From Cryptomeria japonica (lineage: Eukaryota > Streptophyta > Pinopsida > Cupressales > Cupressaceae), in assembly GCF_030272615.1 (NCBI RefSeq), contig NC_081409.1:651650468-651714467 (forward strand): a stretch of 64,000 nt of DNA. Reading direction: 5' to 3'. Below, piece after piece: positions 35,076 to 47,654 of this stretch. Position numbers and translations under genes: made by a program. How positions within the stretch are numbered: the first letter of the stretch is position 1; every line of letters begins with the position of its first letter. Below the pieces are notes generated by a model. It was given only the letters and a program-made list of their open reading frames with translations, had not been told where the DNA came from and did no database searches.

Positions 35076-36983
35076 TCTTGGCATTGGGTTGTCATTGATG
35101 TCAACCAGTATGGGATGACTACTGGTATGAGAGATGTATGTGCAACACTGTCAATAAGGAGTACAGGTTGATATATCTTTGATATCACCATGTGTTGTAG
35201 AACACCAGTAAGGTAAGGAAGATGATCCCGGGAGTCACCGGTACACAAGTTGGTTCCTGACTTGTGTGGATGGAATGGTAAGGTGATCGGTACTGGTACA
35301 GTACATCACCAATAAGTGATGTGTTGACATGGGTAAGTCAGATCAACCAAGTGAGTGGTTGTCATCCTGCAAAGGTCATGACCAGTGTACTAGCAAGATG
35401 AGCAAGGTGCTTGGATGTTGTTTTTGATGAAGAGGTAGAATGTTACCTAAATCACATCAAGACAGGAGGAGAAGAATAAATAGATCACAAGTATGCTGTA
35501 AGGTTGCAGGATAGTAGGACTCCCACCTGATGAAGATGCAGTAATCATGAGAAGCAATGATTGATAGTGAATGTGCCCACACTGGATCACATGTGCCTAT
35601 TTGAAGATATGTTGCACAAACAAGGAAGTCATATGAGTACACTGCAAGATGTAGAAGACAAGGTGCCATTCCACCGATAAGTGGAACTTATCTCCTATTA
35701 TGCATTGTGTGCATTATGGTTTTGTGAGGTGAGGAAGAAGAGGTGTGCATCAAGTGCATGAAATCAGGGATATGCACTAGACCAACTAAGAAGGCATGTT
35801 GAGATGTCAGAATAGAGGAATGTGGCTTGATTGAAGATGGAGTCTCATGAAGGTTGATGACATAGTGCCATCAAGAGTGCTTGTCAGTATATAAGTCCAC
35901 TGGTAATATGGACAAGGTGTAGATGCAAATGTCTTCCCACCTTGTGGGAATGTGCATGCTTTGGATAGACATGTTTGGCAACCGGTTAAGGGGTTCCACT
36001 GGTAGTTCAACTAAGTGTAGACATGAAGGTTAACCGGTAGAATGTAAGATACTGACAGGGTTAGAAAACTGACAAGAAAGAGGAAGCAGTAGAGTGTTTG
36101 GTCAGTGATCCTATATGGACTGACATGAAGTATCAACCTGGTAGTTGGTCGACATGGATACCACATGGAGTCAAGGTGGCGGATCTGCATTTGGATGAAG
36201 AAGGAATGTACACTGATGGGGTAGTTGTAGAGTTGGTCAACATTAATAAAAGATCTCACAAATCATGAGACATGTTGCAGAGCTATTGTAGAGGTTTGCG
36301 GCTCGAGGTCTGGAGGACAACCTAGAGCCAGCTAAGAGTTATTGAGGATACCAAGGTGGATGAAACAAACAACAAGACCGATCTTGATGTTTAACCAAGA
36401 AATCAGCTGATAAGGGAAAAAGAAGATCGCTAGAGATAGAAGGAGTGATCAAGAAATAGCGTTAATGGCGGAGTTGTATAGTTGGCTATCTAGGAGATCA
36501 GATCGGGGAAGATCTAATTGGATTTGGTTTGCATCGAGGGTGATGAGGAAACCCTAACCGCCTATATTTTGAATTGGATTTTGGCGAGAAAACTAGTCTA
36601 TAAATATGCAAGCCAAAGACATAGTTAAGTTGTTGTTGAAGAGAAGAGGATAGTGCTACTACGAAGTGATTGAGTGTTACGTCTGCATGTGAGAGAAAAT
36701 CAGCCAAGTTCTCAACGAGTATCTAAGATAAGAGGGAGAGTGAAGAGAAGAACAGGTAGTGGTTATACTGGCAAAGAAGAAGTGAAGAGAGCTATAGAGA
36801 AGGTAGATAGTGGACCAATAGAGTATAACACTGGTAAAGTGTAGAGAAGTGAGGAGGAGATCCAATAGAGAAGAAGAAGAGAAGAGGTGTACCAGTAGGG
36901 TTTGGCGACAGTAGAGAAGTAGGTGAGAGTAGTAGAAGAGTGAGTCGGTATAGCAGAGAAGGTATGTCATCAATAGAGTAAGG
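35076..36983 (+). repeat. Copia-type LTR fragment related to the left Copia LTR
   Basis: It opens TTGGCATTGGGTTGTCATTGATGTCAACCAGTATGGGATG in two short blocks that align with 1535-1580, then continues with similar words (GAGAGATGT, TGATATC, TACACAAGTT, GACTTGTG). The later part is GA-rich with AGAGAAG runs like 10960-11160. The usual LTR end is missing; at 36984 the sequence switches to Gypsy pol. Confidence 0.65.
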
Positions 36984-39216
36984 TATAAGACTTCCTTTAT
37001 TACTCCTTGGGGTACCTTTTCTTATAACAGAATGCCATTTGGTTTAATCAATGTAGGAGCGACATTTCAGTGAGCTATGGATTTGTCCTTTGGTCATTTG
37101 AAGGATAAGATAATTTTTTGTGTATCTTGACGATTTAACCATTTTCTCTAAAAGAAGAAAACATCACTTGAGAGATTTGAAATAAGTGCTACGGAGGTAT
37201 TGTGAGCATGGGGTGTCCCTAAACCCAAAAAAGTAAGTGTTTGGGGTGATAGAGGGTAAATTGCTTGGCCATATTATTTCTAAAGAAGGAGTAAGAATAG
37301 ATCTTGAAAGGGTAAATGAAATTCAACAACTACATCTACCATCAAATAGAAATGTAGTTAGATCCTTCTTTGGACAAGTCAATTTCCTAAGGAGATTCAT
37401 CCCGGATTTTGCAGAGACTACTAGGTATATTGTAAATTTGATGAGTAAAAAACAAGCCTTTAAATGGAATGAGGAAGGGAAGAAAGTGTTCAAATCAATA
37501 AAGAATGTTATTGGTCATGCGCCTATTCTGGTTAATCCTAATTTTAAAAAGGATTTTTTAATCTATTGTTATGCCTCGGAGCATACTATGTTAGGAATTC
37601 TATTATAGAAGAATGAGGATAATGAAGAAGTCCCCATATCTTTCATGAGCGTACCAGTGAGAAAGCATGAATTGAAATATTCACTAATGGAAAAACAAGC
37701 ATATACAGTTGTGAAAGCCATAAAATAGTTCAGTTACTATATTCTCCATTCTCATGCAATTGTTTATGTGCGTCATTCTATAGTCAAGAGCATATTGACA
37801 CAATAGGATATAGGAATGAATAATAGAGCCTCATGGGTGTCAAAGATTCAAGAGTTCAATTTGGATATTAAGCCCACAAAATTGGTGAGAGGATAGGGTC
37901 TATGCAAATTGATTTCTAAAAGTAAGGAGGAAATGACAGAGGAATTGCCTTTAGTCTTGTTTGTTGGACTTCAGGATTCCCGGTTTGCAGATGTTGTTTA
38001 CTATTTGACCTATGGAGATTTCCCAATACATCTTTCTTCAAAACAAAAGTGGAACTTGAGGTTAAAGGCTGCCAAATATGTCATTTTAAATGATGTATTA
38101 TATAAAAGGGGATTAGATGGAACTTTTTTGTGCTCTGTAGATAAATCACTCCAAGAGTTGCTATTGAAAACCTTCCATGATGAATCTTGTGGTGGCCATT
38201 TTTCATCAACAATAACTACTTACAAAATTTTGAGGAATTGTGATTATTGGCGAGGAATGTTCAAAGATGTGTATGCATGGCTGTCCAAGTGTGAAAAATG
38301 TAAATTGTTCACTAGTAAGCCGCAGCTTGCAGCATTACTGCTCCGACCCATGATTGTGGATGAACCCTTTATAGGTCCTTTGACACTTACTTCAAGTGTA
38401 GGACATACACATATACTGATAGTTACAGACTATTTTACTAAATTGGTTGAAGCCATTCCAGTATGGAAAATGCCTTCGGAGGTTGATTGTAACTTTCTCA
38501 AAGAAAATATCTTGGTTCGATTTGGAGTTCCGCTAAAAATTATGGTTGATAATGCCACTAATTTCTCTTCTACTGAGATTTCATTATTCTGCTATGATCA
38601 TGGGATATCCCTCACTCATTCTTCTGATTATTATCATCAGGGAAATGGTCAGGTGGAATCCAACAATAAAAAATCTTATAAATATTATGAAGAAATTAGT
38701 GAGCAAAAATTTCAAAGATTGGCATAAAAAATTGTATAAAGCTCTTTGGGCCGATCGTACATCACCAAAAAGAGCTATTGGGATGTCACCATTTGAATTG
38801 GTCTATGGTGTAGGAGCTCAAGTAGCACTTCCTCTAGAACTTGCAGCTACTAAGTTATAGACTATCATTGAGGACGCTTATTTTCAAGATTCTTTGGAAA
38901 ATCGGATTATGCATTTGATGAGGGTTGATGAGGAAAGAGACAATTTAGTAGACTGGATAACAGAACATAAGATGAGGGTGAATAAAATATTTGACAAGTG
39001 AGCTAGACCATGGAAATTCATGCTAGGTGATTAGGTATTTCTCTGGGATGGAAGAAGGGAACCAAAGGGAGACATACGAAGTTCAAATCACTCTAGAAAG
39101 GACCATTCTTGATTGATGAGGTAAAAGGGCCACATTCATTCAAAATTGCATATCAGGATGGTATTGTTCTTCCCCTGTCTTGTAATGGATGGGATTTGAA
39201 ATTATATAAATTGTAA
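36984..39216 (+). pseudogene. Gypsy C pol remnant (RT, RNase H, integrase), decayed
   Basis: It starts mid-RT with KTSFITPWGTF and MPFGL. The catalytic LDD (37126-37134) is preceded by a frameshift at a run of six T (37114-37119). The RT connection is the best preserved piece (37237-37608: KLLGHIISKEGVRID, FLRRFIPDF). RNase H has KNEDNEEVPISFMS, KYSLMEKQAY and several stops. Integrase (37909-38727) shows the zinc-binding H..H..CEKC set and the catalytic series TDYFTK, VDNATNF and GQVESN. The chain continues after a frameshift with TSPKRAIGMSPFELVYG and ends near 39216. Gag, protease and the first half of RT are missing on the left, where the Copia LTR fragment sits. Confidence 0.9.
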
Positions 39217-40129
39217 ATAGGAGTCCCCTGTAGGTCTTGTATATAAAATTTTGTTGTGTGTAGTTAGTCGCTGGTTTTGTTTTGTTGTGTTTCGATCCTT
39301 TATTTTCATAGACTTGTTTGCAGAACCAAAGATTCTAAGTTCATGTCTTGGTCGTTTATAGTCCCAATCCCCAGTCAGAGCCAATATTAGTCTGCACTTG
39401 TATTATGTCTTTTTCGCGTTCTTCAAATTTTTCTCTTTGTAATTTTTCTTGAATTGAACCTCTCACTTGAACCTTTCTAGTAGTTCAAGGTTCAAGTTCA
39501 AGTGCGGTATGTGGTCTAATGACTTGTTTTTAATAAGACACTAAAGGTCTTGGTAGTCATAGTTCATTGAACTTGAACCGTGAACCTTTCTAGTAGTTCA
39601 AGGTTCATGGTTCAACATGTTAAAGCAAGTCTTGTGTAAGTCATGTTTTATAATGGGTAAGCTTCGGCATGTTCGTATGTTTTGCACTAATGTTGTTTTG
39701 AACTTGAACCTTTGGACTACTTTTCGAAGGGTTCAAAGTTCAAGGTTCAAGGAATAATGACTTTGGAGATAAAGTGAACAAGTGTCAGCATGTAGGGAAT
39801 ATTATGGATTTAAAAGATGAACCTCAAGAAAATGAATTGTGATGAAACTCCATACTAGGGAATAATCATTCCAAGTAATGATATGGAGGGGAAAAGATGT
39901 TATTAATAAACTGTCAAAATTTAATCTTTTCAGCATGATTTGGCATGAATGAGTATGCACTTTCAAATCATGATGAATCATGCGACCGATATTTTAGGCC
40001 AGTCCCTAAGATCTGTTTATTTAAAACAAGCTACTTGCCTTTATCATTTGCCCAATTTGGTAAGTAGAAGATTAGCGCAGGCCGTATTTCTTGCTCCCAA
40101 CTCTGTGAATTCTTAGTTTTGCATGAAAG
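39217..40129 (+). other. Spacer between Gypsy C pol and accessory frame, with hairpins
   Basis: 913 bp without a gene, possibly an untranslated linker. It contains three hairpins made of TTGAACC/GGTTCAA arms, annotated separately. Confidence 0.6.
39466..39745 (+). repeat. Cluster of three TTGAACC/GGTTCAA hairpins
   Basis: First: CTTGAACCTT (39466-39475) pairs perfectly with AAGGTTCAAG (39487-39496). Second: 16-bp arms with one mismatch at 39573-39588 and 39600-39615. Both have the loop TCTAGTAGTTC. A third, looser one spans about 39698-39742. Confidence 0.85.
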
Positions 40130-40764
40130 GTGAGCTCAATTTCTTCCTCTTTTCCTATTGGTTTTCATAAATTGAAAGTTTTATTTGATACTTCAGTCGG
40201 TTCAGTCAATTATTTATGCTATGCATTGTCTGATTGTAAAGCTAGACTGAGACCGAAAGTACCTCAAATAGACCAGAAGTATTGGTTAGTTAGCTCCTTG
40301 CTTGACATAGGGGATACTTTCCTGCCATCAATTGACTTAGAGGAATTCCATGAAAGAGTGTAGAATTTTGCTGGTTCCCCTTTGATACAAAAAATTTTAA
40401 ATAGTGGGTTGGTAGAAGCTGCAGCATTTCCTCTAGCTGTATCATGTCCAGAAGTAGTTTTAGAATGTATGAGTAGATATTATCCTACAGAGACGTGTAT
40501 AAGGTACACAGTGGGTAATTTTTTGCTTACAATTAGTCAAGAGGTTATTATCGCTATAATAAAAATACCAGAGAAGAAGCAATATGAGGACTAGATGGTA
40601 TGCAAGTCGCAAGGACTTTTCTCTGAGAAGAAGTCATGTTTAGGAGTGTCATTGCTAGAAATTGGTTACTGAAATTTCAAAAGGGGGGTTCTAGATTGTT
40701 AAGCCCATTAACTCGAGAGCATCTGATTTAGGAAATAAGGGATATAGTCATTTTATTACATATA
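40130..40764 (+). pseudogene. Gypsy C accessory reading frame, first part (interrupted)
   Basis: Two pieces in one frame (40130-40594), split by a TAG at 40361, contain SDCKARLRPKVPQIDQKYW, DLEEFHERV, SPLIQKILNSGLVEAAAFP and CPEVVLECMSRYYPTETCIR. It lies downstream of pol on the same strand. The composition is protein-like rather than chance AT sequence. I do not recognise a named domain with certainty; a distant relation to plant retroelement-borne 'mobile domain' proteins is possible. It is cut by the solo LTR at 40765. Confidence 0.6.
40760..40764. repeat. Target-site duplication of solo LTR (left, ATATA)
   Basis: ATATA is repeated exactly at 42427-42431. Confidence 0.85.
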
Positions 40765-42426
40765 TGTGTGGGGGAAAAAGTGAGACTAGGCTAACATGCC
40801 CTAATCCTACCTTTTGACACACATTATGGAATACGAAAGAGCCTAGAGGTATCACACAATTGGCTACTTCTTTTTGTGGAAGAGAGAGCCACGGGCTACC
40901 TATTAGGATTTCTATTCCTTTGTTGTAATTGAAAGATAAAATGATGCAAGTTCAATTCCTAACCCCAAAGTGCAAGTATGAACTAATAGCAAGATTGCAG
41001 AATTGAGTTTAAACAATGAAAAGCTGTAAACACAAGGATAAGACAAGAATGCAGATACGTACTCAGAGTCAAAATCAGAATGAAAATGTTCAGGACGGGG
41101 GTGCGGGCGCCACTGTCTTGATACTATTCCGGAAACTACTCCTGAAACTGTTGTTTTGCACTCTGGAAAATTGTTAGAAATGTTGTCTGTCAGAAGGACC
41201 AGGGCACCCAGCGCCCCTATCCCAGGGACCAGGGTGCCTAGCGCCCCTGTCCTGGCAGGACCAGGGCACCCCATGCCCCTGTCCTAGTCTTTTGCTCTAA
41301 AATTTGGTGTGAAGTTCTATCTCGGTCTGCTTTCGTCAGATCTACAACTTGTGGCGTCGTCCGAATCCTGAAATCTGCACTTATATCTGAAAAGGTATGG
41401 TGGGTGGCTATATAGGGTTTTGCCTTAGTCAAACCCCCGCTTTGGTGATTTCCACCTCCACGAATAGCCAAGTTGTATTGTAATAATATTGTGTGTGCAG
41501 ATCTTGTGTGTGTGCAAGATCCTAAAATGCAAGTAAGCAAACTAGAGCAACCTAGAAAGTAAACCCTAATTGCTTGTAAATGACAATGTAAATGCTCCAA
41601 ATCGAAATGCAAAGTGATCTAAAGCATTAATACAAATGATATGTTGAAGCTTATGCAAAGACATGAAAACAACATGAAATCTTACCCAACCCCAAGGGAG
41701 GGGTACAAGCCAATCTTCAGTCGGTGATCCCTTATTGCTCTTCAATGCCTTCAAAGCCCTAAATGGATGAATGAAATTGATTGATGCTTGATGGATGGAT
41801 GTTGAGTGTTGTTGAAGTCTTCAAAGATCTGCTCTTTCACTGCATATGAGGTCCTGAAATCAAAAATCCCAGATCCCTTCAAATGAAGAAAGAGAGCTCT
41901 TATATATGAAACCCTAGGTCGTAATTTCAACTTTTGGCCAACCTAGAGATTGAATCTCGTGCCAATTTCTTGGGGTTAAGCTTTATTTTATGATTGTATT
42001 GTGCTCCCAAAATTTCAAGAAAAATGTCCGGGACCATGTGCACTCCGGGTGCCACGGTCCCAACAACTTTTCACCAAATTTTCAGGGCCATCGGATATGA
42101 TGATTTTAGATAGAATCCCGAAGTTACAGGTGATTTCGAGATGTTTTCACCCCTGAAATCAGTCCCTCAAGTTCAAAATAGGACTTAATTAGGGTTTTTG
42201 ATTAAATGATGTATTGAAGGAATAAAATGGAAAGGGCATGCTTTAATGAAAGGGCCCAACTTTATGATGTGGAAGATGATGAAATAGAACCTTAGACCTA
42301 ATTAATTTAATTAATTAAGTGCTAAAGGGGAAATGCAATGCAAAATGCAAAATGCGCCAAGGCGGGTGCTAAACTAGGTGTGAAATTGTACCACCCTAGC
42401 AAGTGCGTACAATTTACGATGCTACA
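40765..42426 (-). mobile_element. Solo LTR of the Gypsy A family (1662 bp)
   Basis: On the minus strand it starts TGTAGCATCG and ends CCCCCACACA, and follows the Gypsy A LTR along its length, including the GC-rich units (41188-41284) and the GGGACC...GGTCCC stem (42029-42061). Perfect ATATA flanks show it is a complete insertion from which the internal region and one LTR were lost, normally by recombination between the two LTRs. Several CpG positions are changed relative to Gypsy A, so it looks older. Confidence 0.93.
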
Positions 42427-42431
42427 ATATA
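42427..42431. repeat. Target-site duplication of solo LTR (right, ATATA)
   Basis: Exact copy of 40760-40764. Confidence 0.85.
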
Positions 42432-44989
42432 ATGTAGGGAAATAAAATAGCCTTTTATTGGGAGGATTGGATGTATTTCTTTATTCAGGTCATTTTTGGT
42501 GAAAAGAGATACATAGATTGGGCAGAGTTAATTCTGGAAAGGATGCATGAGGGTTTAACTTGTTTTGGTAACAAAAATTTCCATATGTCCTCTTACCTCA
42601 TATACTATTTACCCTGTACCCATCAATGGGTAGGTCTATATCATGAAACTTGGAAAAATGATATGAGGATATATGAATATTGTCCGCATTTGCAACAACA
42701 CAGGGTCACTGAAAAATTATTACAAGGTTCATAATATTTTCCCTGGCAAGTTAGTGTTTGAGTTAAAAGGAGATATTCATAAGAGATTAACTAAGGAAGC
42801 CATGCAGTTTATAAACATATATGGTAGCTTCTATATTCAGTTCTCCAGGTTCACTTATTTGAGGGTTGGTGGTTTTGAAGGAGAACCCTATGAATTGCCA
42901 AGATATGTCTTTGACAGGAAAGTGTTAATTGAAGTGTGCAGACAACTTGCTCATATAGATAAGAAATATGGGGAAGAACACCAAAGGGGTTTCTTTTCCC
43001 ATTGAACTGACATATTACACTTGTAACAGTGTTTCAGATGCTTTGAATTTAGAATTAGAGTTCAAAGGGTTCAATTTTAAGTTGTATTTTCCCTGCATTG
43101 AGTTTGATATTAAAGAATTTTCAACATGTACGCAGTCTAGAAGACTTTTGGGCAGATTGTGTGGATGAGTATGAAGTCCAAAGAAGAGATCACTCAAGAC
43201 TCACAGTGCAACAAATTAGGGATTATGGTCTGAAGATAAACACTACAAATATTGTTGATGATGAAAATGATTTGCTTGATTCCCAATTTGTTGATGATAG
43301 GCAGCAAGGAGTAATACCAGAGATTGACTAGAAAAAGATGAGGAAGAATAGATTCAAACCAGGACATTCTTGGTCATTCAAATAATAGAAAAGTGGCTTA
43401 AAGAGTGAAGACTGCGTAGGAGCTCAAGAAAAGATTCAACCTCACCCATGGAGGTCCTGGTATCTAATTCTCTTGTCCCATCTTGTGTTGCAGGTTCATG
43501 GAAACACGGAAAAGTTGGACAAAGAACAAAGACAGTGCAAATCAAAGAGGAGAGAACTTCTGTCAGAATCACCTGCTCCAAAGCAAGGGGCAAAAGATGA
43601 TCTTCACCTGTTGATACTATGATAGTTTACCTTGAGATGGATACCACCTCAATTGATCTAAATAAAGAACAACAAGGCTTGGATGATGAGAGTAATAATC
43701 AATAGGAGAAAGAAGCCTTAAATGTAGTTACTACATTGATAGTAAGGGATGGAAAAGAAACTGGAACTGATCTAGATAAGTCTCAAGTTCCTTCAGGACC
43801 AGTATGGTTAGAAAACATGTTAAGTAGTAAGAAGAGAAACATTATTCCAGCCTCAATTCTAGTAGAGGACATGGTGAGTAAATGCCTGGGAAAAACTCCT
43901 AAAGCAAAGAAGTCAAAAACCATGTCAAAAATTGATTTTGATACAGATAGTGGGAATTGGATCACAAAGATAGCATGTTCGTTGACAGATGAAAAGACAG
44001 AAAACCCTATAGCTCAGGACTTTTCAATTGAAAAGATAAATATTGGAACTGCTTCTCGAGCTACAAATGTTCTTCATCTTGAGGCTTCAACAAAGAAGAT
44101 CATAACCAGGACTTGGAAAGATGAGAAGGCTAAAAATTAGATGAAAGAAATGTTATGAAGGATGGCGGAGTATATTGAGGCAATCAATGACCCGAACCCT
44201 CAACCTTTGTCATAGATTCCAATGTCTTTTGATCCTACCTTCCCTACAAATTAGAAGACTCTAGAACAAATACAAAAATGTAGGTTGATCACAGAAACTA
44301 TGATGGAGTGGTTAGAAAGAATTCTGAAGTCTGGTGTCGAATACTTTGTTAATTTAAGTAGAGTATATGATGGGGTGATACAAGTGATGAAGGAGTTGGA
44401 GGTCAAAATCATCAATTGGAAAAATGAGGAAGCTAAATGGGCATCAAAGGCTGCATAGATTAGAGAAGTGTAGAGTTATGGGTTAATGAAGTTTCTTGCT
44501 GAAAAAAATATGTTAGGCTTGGATGATAGCATTTTGTATGTTTATCAAAGGAACATTGAATGGAGAAATTCCTTGATAAAACAGGCTAATGAGGAATTCA
44601 CGAAGTTGGTAAATCAACTTACAGAATTAGTTACCTCCATAAGAAATAAACTCATGTGCATTGGGATAAAATGTCTGAAAGATGATGGAAGAACCCTTGA
44701 GATGATTGAGGTTATAATGGAATCATTTAAAGGCAAAATCAATTATGTGAAAGAAGTTGAGGGTTTAGTTCCGAATGACTTAAGTGTCATTACTAAGATT
44801 GAATCACTCATATTTTTATGCATTGGACATCTAGATAGTCACTCTGACAAAGTTGCACAGGTTCACAAGGAAAAAGAGGTCTGGAAGCAACGAATGGCAC
44901 ACGTGGGATTGCCTCATAACACAACCATTCAACACTTTTCCACTGCTCATGCAGATTGGAAGAAAGAAGTAGTTACCATAACTGCTTAG
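42432..44989 (+). pseudogene. Gypsy C accessory reading frame, second part (decayed)
   Basis: Continues the frame cut by the solo LTR. Fragments in different frames: 42471-42734 (YIDWAELILERMHEGL, FHMSSYLIYYLPC), 42673-43005 (FPGKLVFELKGDIHKRLTKE, FTYLRVGGFEGEPYELPRY), 43098-43331 (FWADCVDEYEVQRRDHSRLT), 43736-44140 (GPVWLENMLSS, SILVEDMVSKCLGKTPK) and 44486-44989 (a helical, Lys/Glu-rich end). The last two share a frame with stops between them. Together with 40130-40594 this implies an original protein of roughly 1000 residues or more encoded after pol. Function unknown. The C-terminal third is Lys/Glu-rich and could be a coiled coil. Confidence 0.6.
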
Positions 44990-47654
44990 TAATGTTTTTC
45001 GTAGATGATAGGTCCTATTCACTTGTTAGTTGTAAGATAGTTTTATTTTTATTTAAATACTAGTTCCACTAACTTTACGGGGCATAAATTGTTGGCTTTC
45101 CATGTTTCCCGTTATAACCATTGGCCAGGTTGTGGCTATATAACTATTTTTTGAGACTTTAGAAAGGCCCGAAAAACTATGTTTTTTTGGAGCAGCAAAC
45201 AATATCAATTTTTTGGTGAATTTCTTTAAACTAGAATGACTGATTTATCAATTAAAATGTTATGATGTGCAGTCTTTGAATCTGTGTGTTTAAAGATTGG
45301 CGATCTTCCTTGAGAAATTTGCTATGTGCATGATATCATTTTTTTAATCAGTTAATCCTATGTTTTCAAAATTCATTGTTATCATTAATTGTTAGCAGAT
45401 TCATTGTGGATTGAGTTGTGCTGATCTCCCTTATCCTGTGAGGCATGAGAGAGTATCGATCAAAAATCAATACTGCTATACATTTTCTTTGCTCTGAATT
45501 TATGAAATGATCGTGTGTGAAAATCAGAGTCTGTGAGCTATCATTTAATCTTTAGAATATTCTCTCTGTTTTATGTTGAAGTCATTCCTTTGTGTTGATG
45601 GATGAATTCTAAATCCTTTCTATGATTTTTGGTTAAAAGTGTCTTCATTTCAAAGGTTTTCTCTTTATAAAATTCATTGCAAATCATATGAGGAGCTTCC
45701 CTCTAATGCAAAGGATGGATTTTTAATTGATTCATCCAACTGTTGGTTTATTTGTTTCTTTTATAAAGGGGTATACAAGAGTGATTATTGTTCAAAGGAA
45801 GTAAACATTACAATTTGAAGAAAGGAACAAATCTGTTAACCAACAGGTAGCTAAAGGGAAAAGTTTGAGAACCACTGGTTCCCCCCCCCCCCCCCCATCT
45901 CAGTGGTGCATTGTGTCTAACAAAAAGCACTAAAAGAAAGTTGATCTCCAAATTTTTATTTATTTTTAATCTTAATTCAGAGATATCTTAGTCTAAATAT
46001 CTTTTTAAATTAGCATGTGAACTAATTTTTAGTTTGACTTCCTCCTGATAGTACACAATGAAATGGTTTTATTTAGACATTATTTTTATAAATATCAAAT
46101 CTTCTTTAAATTTGCTTTCAAAAATTAGCCAATAATATTTATGCAGGTGTTTGATCATTTAGGTTATCCAACTAAACTCTATTTAAAACATGAAATCAAC
46201 CATACGGTATATTAAAGTGGACACTAATCCTCATATTTTTAAATTTTATTGGAAGAAAATCATTATTCTATTATTACTATCATCTTCCTCATTGTTATAA
46301 TTTCATATGATTTGACATTCTCTCTAGTTTCTTACCTATCCAACTAACAACAAGAGATATCTCTGGTCATGATGAAGTGGACTTCAAGTTTCTTGGGGAT
46401 AAGAGTGGAAAATTCTATAGACTGTAAACAAATGTTTTTGTAGATGGAGAAGGTGAGAGAGAGGAAAGAATGAGGCTTTGGTTTGATCCCACTATAAATT
46501 TTTGTCAGTATTCAATATTCTGGGATTCCAATAAGATATTGTGTGTCATCTATTATTTGTGTCCTTTCACAATGATTCTTTAATTTTCTTATTCTAATCT
46601 TGGAGCTACTCTTGTGATATGTGCTTCTTGCATGATGCTCTTCATATCAAAATATTGTGATGATGGGCTGCTTCAGGCACTTTGTTCTTGCTTGTGTGTA
46701 TGATGATACAATCTTCTTTAACTTTGTCATTCATAATATCCTTTATCTCTATTTTGTGCCATAGAAAAGCTTATGTATGCTCTACATTAAAACAAAAACT
46801 CATGCATTCTTAACTAAGCCAAATTTTCACCATTGTGGTTTGATGCCCTTGGCCTATGAGCATTGATATTTAATCTCTAACTTTGTTCTCTACAATATTA
46901 TCATTGTATTCTTTGACCTGAACCATTGAATATGATTGTCCCTTCATCTCTGATCTATATGCTATTTATAATTAATAATATGCAACCCTTTGCATCCATG
47001 AGTTCAAAAGTTACGAGCTTTTAGTTATCATCAAACCCATATTCTCTTCGGCATTTAGGCATGCATTTCTTCTTGGGTGCATGATATTAACTTTTTTATT
47101 TATCTCATTGGAATCCTACAAATACATTTTAAACTACAATGAGTTCAAGCTGGTAGAACAATGACATCTTTGTTTTTTGTGAAACCCTAGCCTCATCTAT
47201 GTGGCATGTTCTTGAAATCTTATGGCTTCCATTTGCTGCTCTTGAAACTTTCTAAGACTATTCTCAGACTTTCTATTCTTTTCTGGGATTGCTTTGATTT
47301 ATGTGTATTACTATCTACTTACACAATACTTTTAGGGTATATGAATGTCCCCCTTTAATCTTTTATGGTGTGGTTGGAGGTTGTCTTGACATTAGATTTT
47401 ATCTTTACTCTTATTTTTTCTCATTATAGTGACAAGGCTCGAGTAGGGTTTCTTTTACCGAATCCCTCCTACTCTTACACATTTCATTGTGAATACATTA
47501 TTTTCATACCCAAAATTTGATGTATGATCAATGCTTCCAACTCCATTAGGGTTGTTAATGATGTCTTTGAATCTGTCCATTTATGTCTCAAATCTATGCA
47601 TGATGATGTATACCCACAACTGTTGCCAATATTTATGGCTCTTGCTGATTGATT
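44990..47654 (+). other. AT-rich region after Gypsy C, possible decayed 3' LTR, no gene
   Basis: TGTTGGCTTTCC at 45090 after ACGGGGCATAAAT could be a 3' LTR start, but no second copy is present to test it. No frame with a family motif is seen. A run of 16 C is at 45881-45896. Confidence 0.4.
45881..45896 (+). repeat. Poly-C run (16 bases)
   Basis: Sixteen consecutive C between GGTT and ATCTCAG. Its length may be unreliable in sequencing. Confidence 0.9.

Noticed and set aside
45881-45896. Run of 16 C as a functional element
   Set aside because: A single homopolymer in decayed DNA, probably slippage and possibly of uncertain length.
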